NCBI GenBank assembly: GCA_046331175.1
Contig: JAXLRI010000026.1
Coordinates: forward strand, 1-39,273
Source of the DNA: JAWKIW01 sp046331175
GTDB lineage: Bacteria > Actinomycetota > Acidimicrobiia > Acidimicrobiales > Acidimicrobilacustridaceae
DNA: 39,273 nt
Direction: 5' to 3'
How positions within the stretch are numbered: the first letter of the stretch is position 1; the number at the start of each line of letters is the position of its first letter. Shown one piece after another: positions 31,502-39,273 of this stretch. The notes under the pieces are model-generated. The model worked only from the letters and a program-made list of their open reading frames with translations, did not search any database and was not told where the DNA came from. The translations under genes and the position numbers were made by a program.

Positions 31502-32659
31502 CTACGCCGCTGACGCCGCCGCCCGGCCACCGTCAAGCGACCCGCTCGTCCGTCGGCTGCGTCCCGGGACGAGCTGCGGGCGGCGACGGGCCGCGACGTC
31601 CTCGAGCCAGCCGAAGGCGGTGGCGAACACGAACGTCAGGCCGGCGGCCAACGCCAGCGAGACCACGCCGTGGCCCACGCTCCACCCCGGCCCGAGCAGC
31701 ACGCGGGCGACGGCGGCCGACAGGCCGAAGGCGACGAAGTGCCACAGGTACACCGACACGGCCCGGGCGTTCAGCCAGCGCACGACCGGCGCCACGATCC
31801 GACGCTCGGCCAGCGCCTGCAGCTGCGGCCTGAAGGCGAGCGAGCCGGCGATCCAGGCCGTGCCGAGCAGCAGGACCGACACCACGCCCCAACGCTGCTC
31901 GGCCGGTGAGGGGTGGGGGGCGGTCAGGGTGAAGAAGACCGTCGACCCGAGCACCAGCGCAACGGCGAACACCCAGGTCCAGGCCTTCCGGGCCCCGGCC
32001 AGCGCCGGGCGGCGGAACACGACCATGCCGAAGGTCCACGCCGCCAGGTACACGGCGAAGCGGTCGCCGACGCCGAGGCGCAGCATGACGACCCACAGCG
32101 CGGCCACGGCCAGACAGACCGCCCACGGCGATCGGCGCAGGCCCCAGCGCAGCACGGGGCTGATCAGCACGAACAACAGGTAGTTCTGCAGGTACCACAG
32201 GCCCATGAAGGTCCAGCCGAGCGGCTCGGACACCGCCACCGGACCGCCGGGGCCGGGGAACGAGAGCAGCGGCACGAAGTACGACACCACGTTGGCCGGC
32301 CGCAGCTGCGAGCCGTACCCGGCCACGACGAACACGCCGATGATCGTCAGGGCGTACGGCACCAGCGGCAGCAGCACCCGCACGAACCGCTTGCGGATGC
32401 AGCGCACCGGCCGCTCCCGCTCGAGCGAGGCCTCGGTGAAGTAGCCGGCGATGAAGAACATGAGGGGCATCGCCGAGAACCACGTCATGACGTAGGGCAG
32501 CCCGATGGCGTGGTACGTGACGACCCGCAGCAGCGCCACGGCCCGCACCAGGTCCACGCCGCGGTCGCGACCGCCCATCGAGGCGGGCACGACGGGAGCC
32601 GCCGGGCCGTCTGGCAGGGCGGACGTCGACGGGCCTTCCGGTGCGGTGAGCATCGACAT
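31502..32659 (-). CDS. Acyltransferase 3 family membrane protein
   Basis: A 385-residue integral membrane acyltransferase with about ten helices. TM1 holds the conserved Arg and His: RGVDLVRAVALLRVVTYHAI with His50 as the likely catalytic residue. Next come MPLMFFIAGYFTEAS, a GLWYLQNYLLFVLISPV helix, and VSVYLWHFVAFGL near the end. Family members O-acylate surface sugars or lipids using cytoplasmic acyl-CoA. The ATG at 32659 is the first Met of an MSMLTAP start; no strong ribosome-binding site is visible. An IS3 element begins 70 bp upstream and may have replaced distal promoter sequence. Its position beside glycosyltransferases suggests glycan decoration. Confidence 0.83.
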   Translation of the reverse strand: MSMLTAPEGPSTSALPDGPAAPVVPASMGGRDRGVDLVRAVALLRVVTYHAIGLPYVMTWFSAMPLMFFIAGYFTEASLERERPVRCIRKRFVRVLLPLVPYALTIIGVFVVAGYGSQLRPANVVSYFVPLLSFPGPGGPVAVSEPLGWTFMGLWYLQNYLLFVLISPVLRWGLRRSPWAVCLAVAALWVVMLRLGVGDRFAVYLAAWTFGMVVFRRPALAGARKAWTWVFAVALVLGSTVFFTLTAPHPSPAEQRWGVVSVLLLGTAWIAGSLAFRPQLQALAERRIVAPVVRWLNARAVSVYLWHFVAFGLSAAVARVLLGPGWSVGHGVVSLALAAGLTFVFATAFGWLEDVAARRRPQLVPGRSRRTSGSLDGGRAAASAA

Positions 32660-32729
32660 GAGCGGCAGTGAACATCGGGGCCACCCACGCGACAAGGGCT
32701 CCGACCGAACCTTCAGGGTCTCTTGATCG

Positions 32730-32757
32730 TGAAGCGCCCCGGGATCCGTGGAGGCTC
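32730..32757 (+). repeat. IS3 left terminal inverted repeat
   Basis: 28 bp beginning TGAAGCGCCCCGGG and ending CGTGGAGGCTC. 25 of 28 positions match the right end. Confidence 0.92.
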
Positions 32758-32782
32758 CATACCTTGAGTGAAGGATGGAGTC

Positions 32783-33103
32783 ATGCCACGACATGGGAAG
32801 TACCCGACCGAGCTGCGTGAGCGGGCGGTGCGGATGGTGCTCGAGCACCAGCACGAGCACGACTCGCAGTGGGAGGCGATCTGCTCGGTCGCCGACAAGC
32901 TGGGCCCGACGCCGGAGACGGTGCGCAAGTGGGTCCGCCGTGCCGAGATCGACGGTGGCACCCGACCGGGGGTGACCTCGCAGGAGTCGGCCGAGATCAA
33001 GCGGCTCAAGCGCGAGAACGCCGAGCTGCGCAGAGCGAACGAGATCTTGAAGGCGGCGTCGGCTTTCTTCGGGGCGGAGCTCGACCGCCAGTCCAAGAGG
33101 TGA
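32783..33103 (+). CDS. IS3-family transposase OrfA
   Basis: A 106-residue protein with an N-terminal helix-turn-helix (YPTELRERAVRMVLEHQHEH, then PTPETVRKWVRRAE) and a C-terminal leucine zipper (SAEIKRLKRENAELRRANEI). It binds the inverted repeats and multimerises with OrfB. AAGGA 7 nt before the ATG at 32783 sets the start; a GTG at 32768 would add five residues. The stop (TGA) overlaps the GTG of OrfB. Confidence 0.92.
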   Translation: MPRHGKYPTELRERAVRMVLEHQHEHDSQWEAICSVADKLGPTPETVRKWVRRAEIDGGTRPGVTSQESAEIKRLKRENAELRRANEILKAASAFFGAELDRQSKR

Positions 33104-34041
33104 TCGCGTTCATCGACGCCAACCGGCACCGTCGCACCGCCGAGGGGCTGGTGTGGGGAGTCGAGCCGATCTGCGCCGTGTGCGGGATCGCTCCCCAGAC
33201 CTACCACGCCGCCAAGCGGCGCCCTCCGTCGGCGAGGGCTGTGCGTGACGCCGAGCTGAAGACCGAGATCCGCCGGGTCTATGACGCCAACCTGCAGGTG
33301 TACGGGGCCGACAAGGTCTGGGACCACCTCAACAACGTCGACGGCGTCCGCGTCGGTCGCTGCCGGGTCGAGCGGCTGATGCGGGAGATGGGCCTGGCTG
33401 GCTGTCGGCGGGGCCGCACCTGGGTGCGCACGACCGAGGGCGACCAGACCCTCGAGCGGCCCGCCGACCTCGTCGACCGCCAGTTCCGGGCGCCGGCACC
33501 GAACCGGTTGTGGGTGGCCGACATCACCTACGTCAAGACCCACTCGGGTTGGGTGTACCTGGCGTTCATCGTCGACGTGTTCTCCCGCATGGTCGTCGGG
33601 TGGCAGGCATCGAAGTCCCTTCGCTCGGACCTGGCGATCGATGCGTTGGAGATGGCGATCTGGAACCGCCAACGCGCCGGCGCAGACCTGTCGGGCCTGG
33701 TCCATCACAGCGACCGCGGCGTGCAGTATCTCGCCATCCGCTACACCGACCGGCTGGAGGCCAACGAGATCGTCGCGTCGGTCGGCTCCAAGGGCGACAG
33801 CTACGACAACGCCCTGGCGGAGTCGTTCAACGGGCTCTACAAGTGGGAGCTCATCTACCGGCACGGCCCCTGGTCAGGGATCGAAGACGTCGAGTTCGCC
33901 ACCATGACCTACGTCGACTGGTTCAACAACCGCCGCCGCCACGGCACCATCACCACCGGCGCCGGCTACACCACCCCCGCCGCCCACGAAGACGCCTACT
34001 CCCGTCAGACCGTCACAGCCGACCTGGCCGTGACCCAATAG
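33100..34041 (+). CDS. IS3-family transposase OrfB (DDE integrase)
   Basis: A 313-residue catalytic subunit in the -1 frame of OrfA. It has an HTH_21-like N-terminus (FIDANRHRRTAEGLVWGVEP) and an rve integrase core with Asp141 (VADITYVKT), Asp205 (HHSDRGVQY) and Glu241 (NALAESFNGLYKWE). The D-E spacing is 35 residues, the IS3 hallmark. The GTG at 33100 overlaps the OrfA stop (GTGA); an OrfAB fusion by -1 frameshifting is normal for the family, but I see no A6G-type slippery run here, so coupled reinitiation is possible. Confidence 0.92.
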   Translation: MIAFIDANRHRRTAEGLVWGVEPICAVCGIAPQTYHAAKRRPPSARAVRDAELKTEIRRVYDANLQVYGADKVWDHLNNVDGVRVGRCRVERLMREMGLAGCRRGRTWVRTTEGDQTLERPADLVDRQFRAPAPNRLWVADITYVKTHSGWVYLAFIVDVFSRMVVGWQASKSLRSDLAIDALEMAIWNRQRAGADLSGLVHHSDRGVQYLAIRYTDRLEANEIVASVGSKGDSYDNALAESFNGLYKWELIYRHGPWSGIEDVEFATMTYVDWFNNRRRHGTITTGAGYTTPAAHEDAYSRQTVTADLAVTQ

Positions 34042-34044
34042 CCA

Positions 34045-34072
34045 GAGCCTCCACGAAACCCGGGGCGCTTCA
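34045..34072 (-). repeat. IS3 right terminal inverted repeat
   Basis: Reverse complement of the left end, with TTT replacing ATC in the middle. It is followed directly by the TCG target duplication. Confidence 0.92.
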
Positions 34073-34118
34073 TCGTCCCTGATCCGAGCCACATCTTCGG
34101 CCGGTTCCACCCCCTGCG

Positions 34119-34239
34119 CTTGAGGTCCTTGAGCCGTCACACCGGTTCCGACCGGCCGCCTTGACGGACTTGAGCGCGGCCCCCGGATACGCCGTCGCGG
34201 CTGCGCCGATCTTGAGCGGTCACCCCCTGGACCCTTGAG
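34119..34239 (+). promoter_or_regulatory. Five CTTGAG repeats upstream of the second glycan cluster
   Basis: CTTGAG occurs at 34119, 34128, 34169, 34211 and 34234. Three copies are followed closely by GTCAC (CTTGAGCCGTCAC, CTTGAGCGGTCAC and CTTGAGGCCGGGTCAC). The stretch lies in the leader or promoter region of the GT2 gene, just beyond the IS. A -35-like TTGACG is at 34161. It may be an operator array; no regulator is encoded beside it. Confidence 0.45.
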
Positions 34240-34301
34240 GCCGGGTCACGAGAGTCCTCGCCGTCCCCCGCCCATCGGAACCAGACCACGAGGACCCCGT
34301 C

Positions 34302-35165
34302 ATGCTCACCACGACCCCCGACAAGCAGACCATCGAGGAGCTCACCTCCCGGACCCGCCTCCCCGCCGACGCCCCGTCGGTGTCGGTCGTGGTGCCCACG
34401 CTCAACGAGGAGCGCAACCTCCCCATCGTGTTCGGGCTGCTGCCCGAGGGCCTCCACGAGGTCATCGTCGTCGACGGCCGCTCGACCGACGACACCGTCG
34501 CCACCGCCCGGCGCCTGCGCCCCGACGTCAAGGTCGTGCTCGAGACCCGCAAGGGCAAGGGCGCCGCTCTCCAGGCCGGCTTCGCCGCCGCCACCGGTGA
34601 GATCATCGTGATGCTCGACGCCGACGGCTCGGCCGACCCGTGCGAGATCGTCGACTACGTCAAGGCCCTGACCGACGGCGCCGACTTCGCCAAGGGCTCC
34701 CGATTCCTCCCCGGCGGCGGCTCGTCGGACATCACCGCCCTGCGCCGGGCCGGCAACGCCGTGCTGTGCTGGGTGACCAACCAGATGTGGGGCTCGAGCT
34801 ACACCGACCTCTGCTACGGCTACAACGCCTTCTGGGCCCACTGCCTGCCGGTCATGGACGTCGACTGCGACGGCTTCGAGGTCGAGACGCTGATCAACGT
34901 GCGCATCGCCGAGGCCGGCCTCGACGTGGCCGAGGTGCCCAGCTTCGAGTTCGACCGCATCCACGGCGAGAGCAACCTCAACGCCTTCCGCGACGGCCTG
35001 CGCATCCTGCGCACCATGGCCCAGGAGCGTGCCGCCCGCCGCCGGGCCCGCCGCTCGGAGGGCCAGGCCCTCGCCGCCGCCCGCCGCCGCGGCACCGTCG
35101 TGGCCCTGCAGACCGACGACGAGCTGGCCGGCGAGCTGGTGACGGCCGACGCCCTGGCCGCCTGA
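34302..35165 (+). CDS. Family 2 glycosyltransferase (polyprenol-phosphate sugar transferase-like)
   Basis: A 287-residue GT-A enzyme of the DPM1/polyprenyl-phosphate type. It has SVSVVVPTLNEERNLPIVFG, EVIVVDGRSTDDTVATA, the metal motif EIIVMLDADGSADP, FAKGSRFLPGG, and the acceptor loop YTDLCYGYNAFWA. It has no C-terminal membrane helices, so it would act as a soluble or peripheral enzyme making a lipid-linked sugar for a downstream GT-C. GAGGA 7 nt before the ATG is a normal ribosome-binding site. It is the first gene of the plus-strand cluster and lies 36 bp before the GT4 gene. Confidence 0.87.
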   Translation: MLTTTPDKQTIEELTSRTRLPADAPSVSVVVPTLNEERNLPIVFGLLPEGLHEVIVVDGRSTDDTVATARRLRPDVKVVLETRKGKGAALQAGFAAATGEIIVMLDADGSADPCEIVDYVKALTDGADFAKGSRFLPGGGSSDITALRRAGNAVLCWVTNQMWGSSYTDLCYGYNAFWAHCLPVMDVDCDGFEVETLINVRIAEAGLDVAEVPSFEFDRIHGESNLNAFRDGLRILRTMAQERAARRRARRSEGQALAAARRRGTVVALQTDDELAGELVTADALAA

Positions 35166-35201
35166 TCGCCGATCACGAGCGAACCGGAGCAGCGACACAC
35201 C

Positions 35202-36368
35202 ATGACCACCCACGATCGACCGGAGGGCCGGGCGCGGCGCATCGCCCTGGTGACCAGCCGCTACTGGCCCTCCTTCGGCGGGATCCAGTCCCACGTGCAG
35301 GCCCTGGCCGAGCACCTCGTGGGGGCCGGCCACGAGGTCACCGTGCTCACCCACGACCTCGACGGCGACGACCCCGAGCACGACGTGCTCAACGGGGTCC
35401 GGGTCCGGCGGTTCCTGCCGCTCGTCCCGTCCGAGCACCTGCTGCTCGCGCCCGCCCTCGGGGCCCACCTGGCGTCGTCGCGGTCGTCGTACGACCTCGT
35501 CCACGCGCACGGCTACCACGACACGCCCGCCGCCCTGGTCATGCGCAGCTGGGAGGGCCCCTACGTGTTCACCCCGCACTTCCACGGCTCGTCGGCCAGC
35601 CGGCTGCGGTCGGCCCTGCACGTGCCGTACCGGCGGGTCGGTCGCCGGATCGTCCACCACGCCCGCCGGGTCGTGTGCGTCACCCCGTCCGAGCGCGAGG
35701 CGTTCCTCAGGTGGTTCCCGACGGCGGTCGACAAGACCGATGTGATCTCCAACGGCGTCGACGTCGATCGGCTGCGGGCCGCCGCGCCCCGCGACCCGGA
35801 GCCGTGCGGCCGGCGCCTGCTCGTCACCGCCGGGCGCCTCGAGGCCTACAAGCGGGTCGACCGGGTGGTCGACGCCATGGCCCACCTCGGCGACCGCTTC
35901 GTGCTGGAGGTGTGCGGCGACGGCCCCGAGCGGGCCGCCCTCGAGCAGCGGGCCGCCCGGGCCGGGCTCGGCCACGCCGTGCGGTTCCGGGGCCGGGTCA
36001 GCGACGCCGACCTCGCCTCGACGATCTCATCGGCCGCCGCCCTCGTGTCGATGTCGGAGCACGAGGCCCAGGGGATCGTGCTGCTCGAGGCGGCCGCCGC
36101 CGGCACCCGGTCGGTGGCGTCGCACATCCCCGCCCACGCCGACGTGGCCGCCACCACCGGCGCCACCCACCTGGTCCCCGCCGACGCCGAGCCGCACCAC
36201 CTGGCCGGCACCATCGCCGACGCCGCCGGCCGGCCGCGGGCGACGGCCGCGGTGGCGAGCTGGCCCGACGTGGCCGCCCGCACCGCGCGGCTGTACGAGG
36301 ACGTCCTGCGGACCCACCCGGCCGGGTCCGCCCCGAGGGTCGGAGGGGGTGCTCGCCCGCCGGCCTGA
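35202..36368 (+). CDS. Family 4 glycosyltransferase (GT-B)
   Basis: A 388-residue retaining GT4 enzyme. The N-terminal Rossmann strand is IALVTSRYWPSFGGIQSHVQ, then DLVHAHGYHDTPAALV. The donor domain has LLVTAGRLEAYKRVDRVVDA, VLEVCGDGPERAAL, VRFRGRVSDADLA and the E-x7-E-like SEHEAQGIVLLEAAAAG. The Lys of YKRVD is the usual phosphate contact. It is probably cytoplasmic or membrane-peripheral, adding a sugar to a lipid-linked acceptor. It sits between the GT2 and the large membrane protein on the same strand with short gaps, so co-transcription is likely. Confidence 0.87.
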   Translation: MTTHDRPEGRARRIALVTSRYWPSFGGIQSHVQALAEHLVGAGHEVTVLTHDLDGDDPEHDVLNGVRVRRFLPLVPSEHLLLAPALGAHLASSRSSYDLVHAHGYHDTPAALVMRSWEGPYVFTPHFHGSSASRLRSALHVPYRRVGRRIVHHARRVVCVTPSEREAFLRWFPTAVDKTDVISNGVDVDRLRAAAPRDPEPCGRRLLVTAGRLEAYKRVDRVVDAMAHLGDRFVLEVCGDGPERAALEQRAARAGLGHAVRFRGRVSDADLASTISSAAALVSMSEHEAQGIVLLEAAAAGTRSVASHIPAHADVAATTGATHLVPADAEPHHLAGTIADAAGRPRATAAVASWPDVAARTARLYEDVLRTHPAGSAPRVGGGARPPA

Positions 36369-36382
36369 CCGGCGCCGCCACC

Positions 36383-38374
36383 GTGCTGCTCGCCTCCCCC
36401 CGTCGCACCGTCCACGCCGAGCCCGACCCGGGCCACCCGCGCGCGCCCGCCGACACCGGCATGTACCTGGTGTGGGCCGGGCTGGTGCTCGGGACGGCGG
36501 TGCTGGCCGAGAGCTACTCGTTGGCCAGCCGGGCGACCAAGGGCGACCAGCTGCACTTCCACCTCTTCTGGCTGGGGATCTTCCTGTTCCTGATCCCGGC
36601 GGCCATGAAGCTGCTGTCGCCGCGCACCCGCGACCTCGACCGCTACCTGATCCTCATCGCCCTCGGCCTCTACAGCTACCTCCCGAAGTTCCTCGCCTAC
36701 CCCGGCGGGCCGGCGTACTTCGACGAGTACGCCCACACCGCCCAGGTCGATCGGCTGTACGAGAACGGCCTGCTGTTCATGAAGAACAACCAGGTCGTGG
36801 TCATCGGCGACTACCCGGCCATGCACGCCGCCACCGCGACGATCCGGCACCTGACCGGGCTGTCGACCTACCACTCGTCGGTGGTGCTGCTGCTCGTGCT
36901 GCACGTGCTGACCATGATCGGCGTGTTCTCGATCGCCGCCCGCATCAGCGACAGCCGCCACGTCGGCGGCATCGCCGCCCTCTTCTACGCCGTCGGCCCC
37001 GGCTTCTGGTTCTTCAACACCCAGTTCGCCTACGAGGCGTTCGCCATCGTGCTGTTCATCTGGTCGTGCGTGGCCCTGGTCCACCTGGTGCGGGCGCCGG
37101 CCACCAGTCCCAACCGCGTCGGGTGGCTGATCGTCGCCCTCTGGATCAGCTTCACGCTGGTGGGCTCGCACCACCTGTCCAGCTACGCCAACCTCATCGT
37201 GCTCGGCGCCCTGACCGGCGTGGCCGTGCTGCGGTGGATCTTCCGACGGGAGCGGGCCCACAACGCCGGCGAGCTCGTCCTGCTCTTCGTCACCGTGCTC
37301 GCCCTCACCGGCTGGTGGTTCGCCAACCAGGCGCCGAACACCAAGGCCTACCTCGAGCCCTACCTGAAGGGCGGCGTCACCCAGGTGGCCGGCTTCATCG
37401 AGAAGCCCAGCGACGGGCAGGCCGCCAAGCCGGGCAAGCAGGAGGGCACGCGCGAGCTGTTCAAGGGCTCCACCATCCCGCCGTACGAGCAGATCCTGGG
37501 GTTCGTCGCCACCGGCCTCATCCTCGGGCTCACCGGCCTCGGCGTGCTGGCCCAGCGCAAGCGCGGCATGCGCGGCTCGCTCGCCTGGGGGATGGTGATC
37601 GTCGCCGGCGTCTACTTCGGCGCGTACCCGATGATCCTGTCGGCCTCCGGCGCCTCCGGGGCCCGGCGGAGCTGGTCGTTCACGAACGTGGGCGTGGCGA
37701 CGGTGATCGCCCTCGGCCTGGCATCGATCCCGCTGCTCAAGCAGTGGTGGCTGCGCATCCCGGGCCTGGCCTTCCTGATCGTCAGCCTGATGGTGCTGAT
37801 GATCGGGAACGTCTCGGCCAACATGAACGAGGTCTACCGGTTCCCCGGGCCCTACGTGTACGGCTCGGACACCCGGTCGGTCACCGCCGAGACCCGCGCC
37901 TCGGGCGGCTGGCTGCGCGACACGCAAGGGCCGGACCAACCGCTCATCGCCGACCGCGGCATGCAGATCGTGATGGTCAACGACGGCCGGGCGATCCTCG
38001 GCGTGCCCTCCGACGGCTACCCGCTGTGGAACCTGCTCATCCAGTCCGAGCCGCCCAGCGCATCGCTGCTCGAGCAGACCCGCTCCGACGACCTGCGCTT
38101 CGTCGTGGTCGACAAGCACCAGACCACGGCGATCCCCTCCATCGGCTTCTTCCTCGACCAGAACGAGCCCCTGGCCCAGCAGCGCACCGAGCCGCTGCCC
38201 GAGTCGACGCTGACCAAGTGGGACCACATGCCCTACGCCCTGCGCATCTACTCGTCGAGCACCATCGACATCTACCGCCTGGACCCGAAGGCGTTCGACC
38301 TGGCCAAGAAGCCGGCCCAGACGACGTCGGTGCCCGGCGAGCTGAGCGCCCCGGCCCCCGGAGGAGGCTCGTGA
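36383..38374 (+). CDS. Large polytopic membrane protein, GT-C-like
   Basis: A 663-residue protein with about 12-13 membrane helices in the first about 480 residues and a globular extracytoplasmic C-terminal domain. The first large loop has FDEYAHTAQVDRLYENG, an acidic Asp-Glu pair placed as in GT-C glycosyltransferases that use polyprenyl-phosphate sugars, and a later GSHHLSSYANLI. The C-terminal domain (ADRGMQIVMVNDGRAILGV, FVVVDKHQTT) is typical of such proteins. The exact reaction is unknown. The GTG at 36383 is the first plausible in-frame start; an ATG at 36461 is the alternative. Its stop overlaps the next start (GTGA). Confidence 0.7.
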   Translation: MLLASPRRTVHAEPDPGHPRAPADTGMYLVWAGLVLGTAVLAESYSLASRATKGDQLHFHLFWLGIFLFLIPAAMKLLSPRTRDLDRYLILIALGLYSYLPKFLAYPGGPAYFDEYAHTAQVDRLYENGLLFMKNNQVVVIGDYPAMHAATATIRHLTGLSTYHSSVVLLLVLHVLTMIGVFSIAARISDSRHVGGIAALFYAVGPGFWFFNTQFAYEAFAIVLFIWSCVALVHLVRAPATSPNRVGWLIVALWISFTLVGSHHLSSYANLIVLGALTGVAVLRWIFRRERAHNAGELVLLFVTVLALTGWWFANQAPNTKAYLEPYLKGGVTQVAGFIEKPSDGQAAKPGKQEGTRELFKGSTIPPYEQILGFVATGLILGLTGLGVLAQRKRGMRGSLAWGMVIVAGVYFGAYPMILSASGASGARRSWSFTNVGVATVIALGLASIPLLKQWWLRIPGLAFLIVSLMVLMIGNVSANMNEVYRFPGPYVYGSDTRSVTAETRASGGWLRDTQGPDQPLIADRGMQIVMVNDGRAILGVPSDGYPLWNLLIQSEPPSASLLEQTRSDDLRFVVVDKHQTTAIPSIGFFLDQNEPLAQQRTEPLPESTLTKWDHMPYALRIYSSSTIDIYRLDPKAFDLAKKPAQTTSVPGELSAPAPGGGS

Positions 38375-39273
38375 CCGACCTCGCCCCCGTCCACGACCGC
38401 GCCGCCGGACCGGTCGATGACCCGCCCGCCGGCCCGGCCGACGACGCCACGACGGCGCCGCTCCCGAACCCCGGCTCGGTGCCGGTGACCGAGCGGCCGC
38501 TGGTGCTGGTCGGCCTGGTGACCGCCCTGGTCGCCCTGTCGTTCCTGCCCGACGGCATCCGGTGGATCACCACCCCGCTGGCGTTCTGGCTGCCCGGCCA
38601 CGCGCTGGTGACCGCCGTGTTCGGGCGGCGCCTCGAGTTCGGCGGCGTCCGGCGGATCTGCCTCGAGCTCCTGCTGACCCTCGCGACCTACCCGATCCTC
38701 GCCCTCGCCGTCTTCAGCCTGGCGATCCCGATGTCGCACGAGACGGTCGCGGTGAGCACCTGGCTGTTCGTGGCCGGGTGCGCCGCCGTCGCCGAGGTCC
38801 GCCAGCGACGCGGGGCCCGTCGCCACGGCGCCGCCGGTCGCACCGCCGCCGCGCCACCCCGCACCCCCGCCGTCGACGTCCGCCAGCTCCTCGTGCCCGG
38901 CCTCGCCATCGCCGCCATGCTGCTCATCGCCTGGGGCAGCGTCCACGTGCTGCCCCGGGCCGAGCCGGTCCCCTTCTCGTCGGCCGCACTGGCGGGGCCC
39001 TGGTCGCTGGTGACCGGGGCCGTCCCCTACGACGCCGGCGTCGACCCGTCGATCGACGTGGCCGTCACCAACCAGACCGGCGGCGACGAGGACTACACCG
39101 TCACCGCCGTGGTCCGGGCCGCCGACGGCACCACCACCTCGTGGCCGACCACGAGCGCCAGCCTCTCCCCCGGCGAGTCCCGAACGGTCACCGTGTCGGG
39201 CCCGCTGCCCGCCGGCCAGTGCCGGGCCCAGGTGGCCGTGGCGGTCACGCCCGACCGCGGCCCGGCGCTCGAC
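38371..39273 (+). CDS. DUF1616-like membrane protein, 3'-truncated by the window
   Basis: The frame is open to the last base (301 residues visible). About 50 Pro/Ala/Asp-rich cytoplasmic residues are followed by LVLVGLVTALVALSFLPDG, then FWLPGHALVTAVFG. This order of a helix, an LPG-type turn and a second helix is like DUF1616 proteins found in glycan clusters. Two more helices follow, then a further helix LLVPGLAIAAMLLIAWGS, then a beta-rich ectodomain (SIDVAVTNQTGGDEDYTVTA). GGAGGAGG 3 nt before the GTG and the 4-nt overlap with the previous stop set the start. Its role in export or anchoring of the glycan is inferred from position only. Confidence 0.65.
   Translation, partial: MTDLAPVHDRAAGPVDDPPAGPADDATTAPLPNPGSVPVTERPLVLVGLVTALVALSFLPDGIRWITTPLAFWLPGHALVTAVFGRRLEFGGVRRICLELLLTLATYPILALAVFSLAIPMSHETVAVSTWLFVAGCAAVAEVRQRRGARRHGAAGRTAAAPPRTPAVDVRQLLVPGLAIAAMLLIAWGSVHVLPRAEPVPFSSAALAGPWSLVTGAVPYDAGVDPSIDVAVTNQTGGDEDYTVTAVVRAADGTTTSWPTTSASLSPGESRTVTVSGPLPAGQCRAQVAVAVTPDRGPALD

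Larger units (their letters stand above)
32730..34072 (+). mobile_element. Complete IS3-family insertion sequence, 1343 bp
   Basis: The two ends match over 28 bp with three central mismatches: TGAAGCGCCCCGGG, then ATC or TTT, then CGTGGAGGCTC. They have the TG...CA termini of IS3 elements. The triplet TCG occurs just outside both ends (32727-32729 and 34073-34075), a 3-bp target duplication. Inside are two overlapping transposase frames, both intact. The element lies in the gap between the divergent acyltransferase and GT2 genes. Both ends and the reading frames are undamaged, so insertion is probably recent. Confidence 0.95.

Noticed and set aside
33085..33103. A classical A6G slippery site for OrfAB frameshifting
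   Set aside because: No A-rich heptamer occurs in the overlap. The only clear feature is the GTGA stop/start overlap, so no frameshift site is claimed.
34277..34301. GGAACC-N15-CGTC as an ECF sigma promoter for the GT2 gene
   Set aside because: The -10-like CGTC touches the ATG, so a transcript would start inside the gene. A normal GAGGA ribosome-binding site lies in the same stretch.
34640..36382. The first about 580 codons upstream of the GT-C-like protein in the same frame
   Set aside because: They overlap the GT2 and GT4 genes in another frame and have Arg/Pro/Gly shadow composition, so the GT-C-like gene is started at 36383.

Overview
The window is very GC-rich, strongly Asp/Ala/Arg/Val-biased DNA from an actinomycete-type bacterium. 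Several traits make a member of the Acidimicrobiia (Iamia/Ilumatobacter-like) my best guess, but this is inference: Thr/Ser-rich stalks on secreted proteins, SigE-type sigma factors, TfoX-N, DUF2510-like and Imm35 genes, and many leaderless genes with a TANNNT box 6-9 nt before the start codon. No rRNA, tRNA or CRISPR array was found.

Layout. (1) 1-6.1 kb: a 5'-truncated amidohydrolase, a GNAT protein, an unknown 166-residue protein, a secreted Kelch protein, an alpha/beta hydrolase and a CPA1 antiporter. (2) 6.1-9.9 kb, minus strand: two tandem modules, each a SigE-like sigma factor joined by an ATGA overlap to a single-pass secreted protein. One partner is an LCP-family cell-wall ligase, the other an SGNH-fold protein lacking the nucleophilic serine. 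(3) 9.9-12.9 kb, minus strand: SpoIIAA-like, TfoX-N, DUF2510-like and GNAT genes, then three copies of a 47-bp palindromic repeat, then an ArsR-SRPBCC operon whose promoter contains a perfect 16-bp operator-like palindrome. (4) 13-17.1 kb: a lipoprotein with seven Cys-pair repeats (probable beta-propeller) and a divergent TetR/MFS-exporter pair with palindromes in the shared control region. (5) 17.1-20 kb: an apparently leaderless four-gene operon encoding two unrecognised polytopic membrane proteins, a secreted papain-fold (Tox-PL-like) protein and an Imm35-like immunity protein. I regard this as the strongest candidate for a little-described system.

(6) 20-26.3 kb: a surface-polysaccharide cluster (GT2, GT4 and flippase on minus; a divergent large BcsB-like protein). 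(7) 26.4-29.7 kb: two AbrB/MazE-PIN toxin-antitoxin pairs flanking a membrane M50 metalloprotease with a zinc ribbon, whose TPR-like C-terminal half lies in another frame. (8) 29.9-31.3 kb: a P-loop kinase and a small membrane protein. (9) 31.5-39.3 kb: a second glycan cluster (acyltransferase 3, GT2, GT4, large membrane GT-C-like protein, DUF1616-like protein cut by the window end). An intact 1343-bp IS3-family element, with 28-bp inverted repeats and a 3-bp TCG target duplication, sits in the gap between the acyltransferase and the GT2 gene.

Functionally the window is dominated by the cell envelope: glycan synthesis and flipping, LCP wall attachment, secreted beta-propellers and exporters. 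Defence or competition modules (papain toxin/immunity, two PIN TA pairs) and one IS lie between the two glycan clusters, which suggests an accessory region assembled by insertion.
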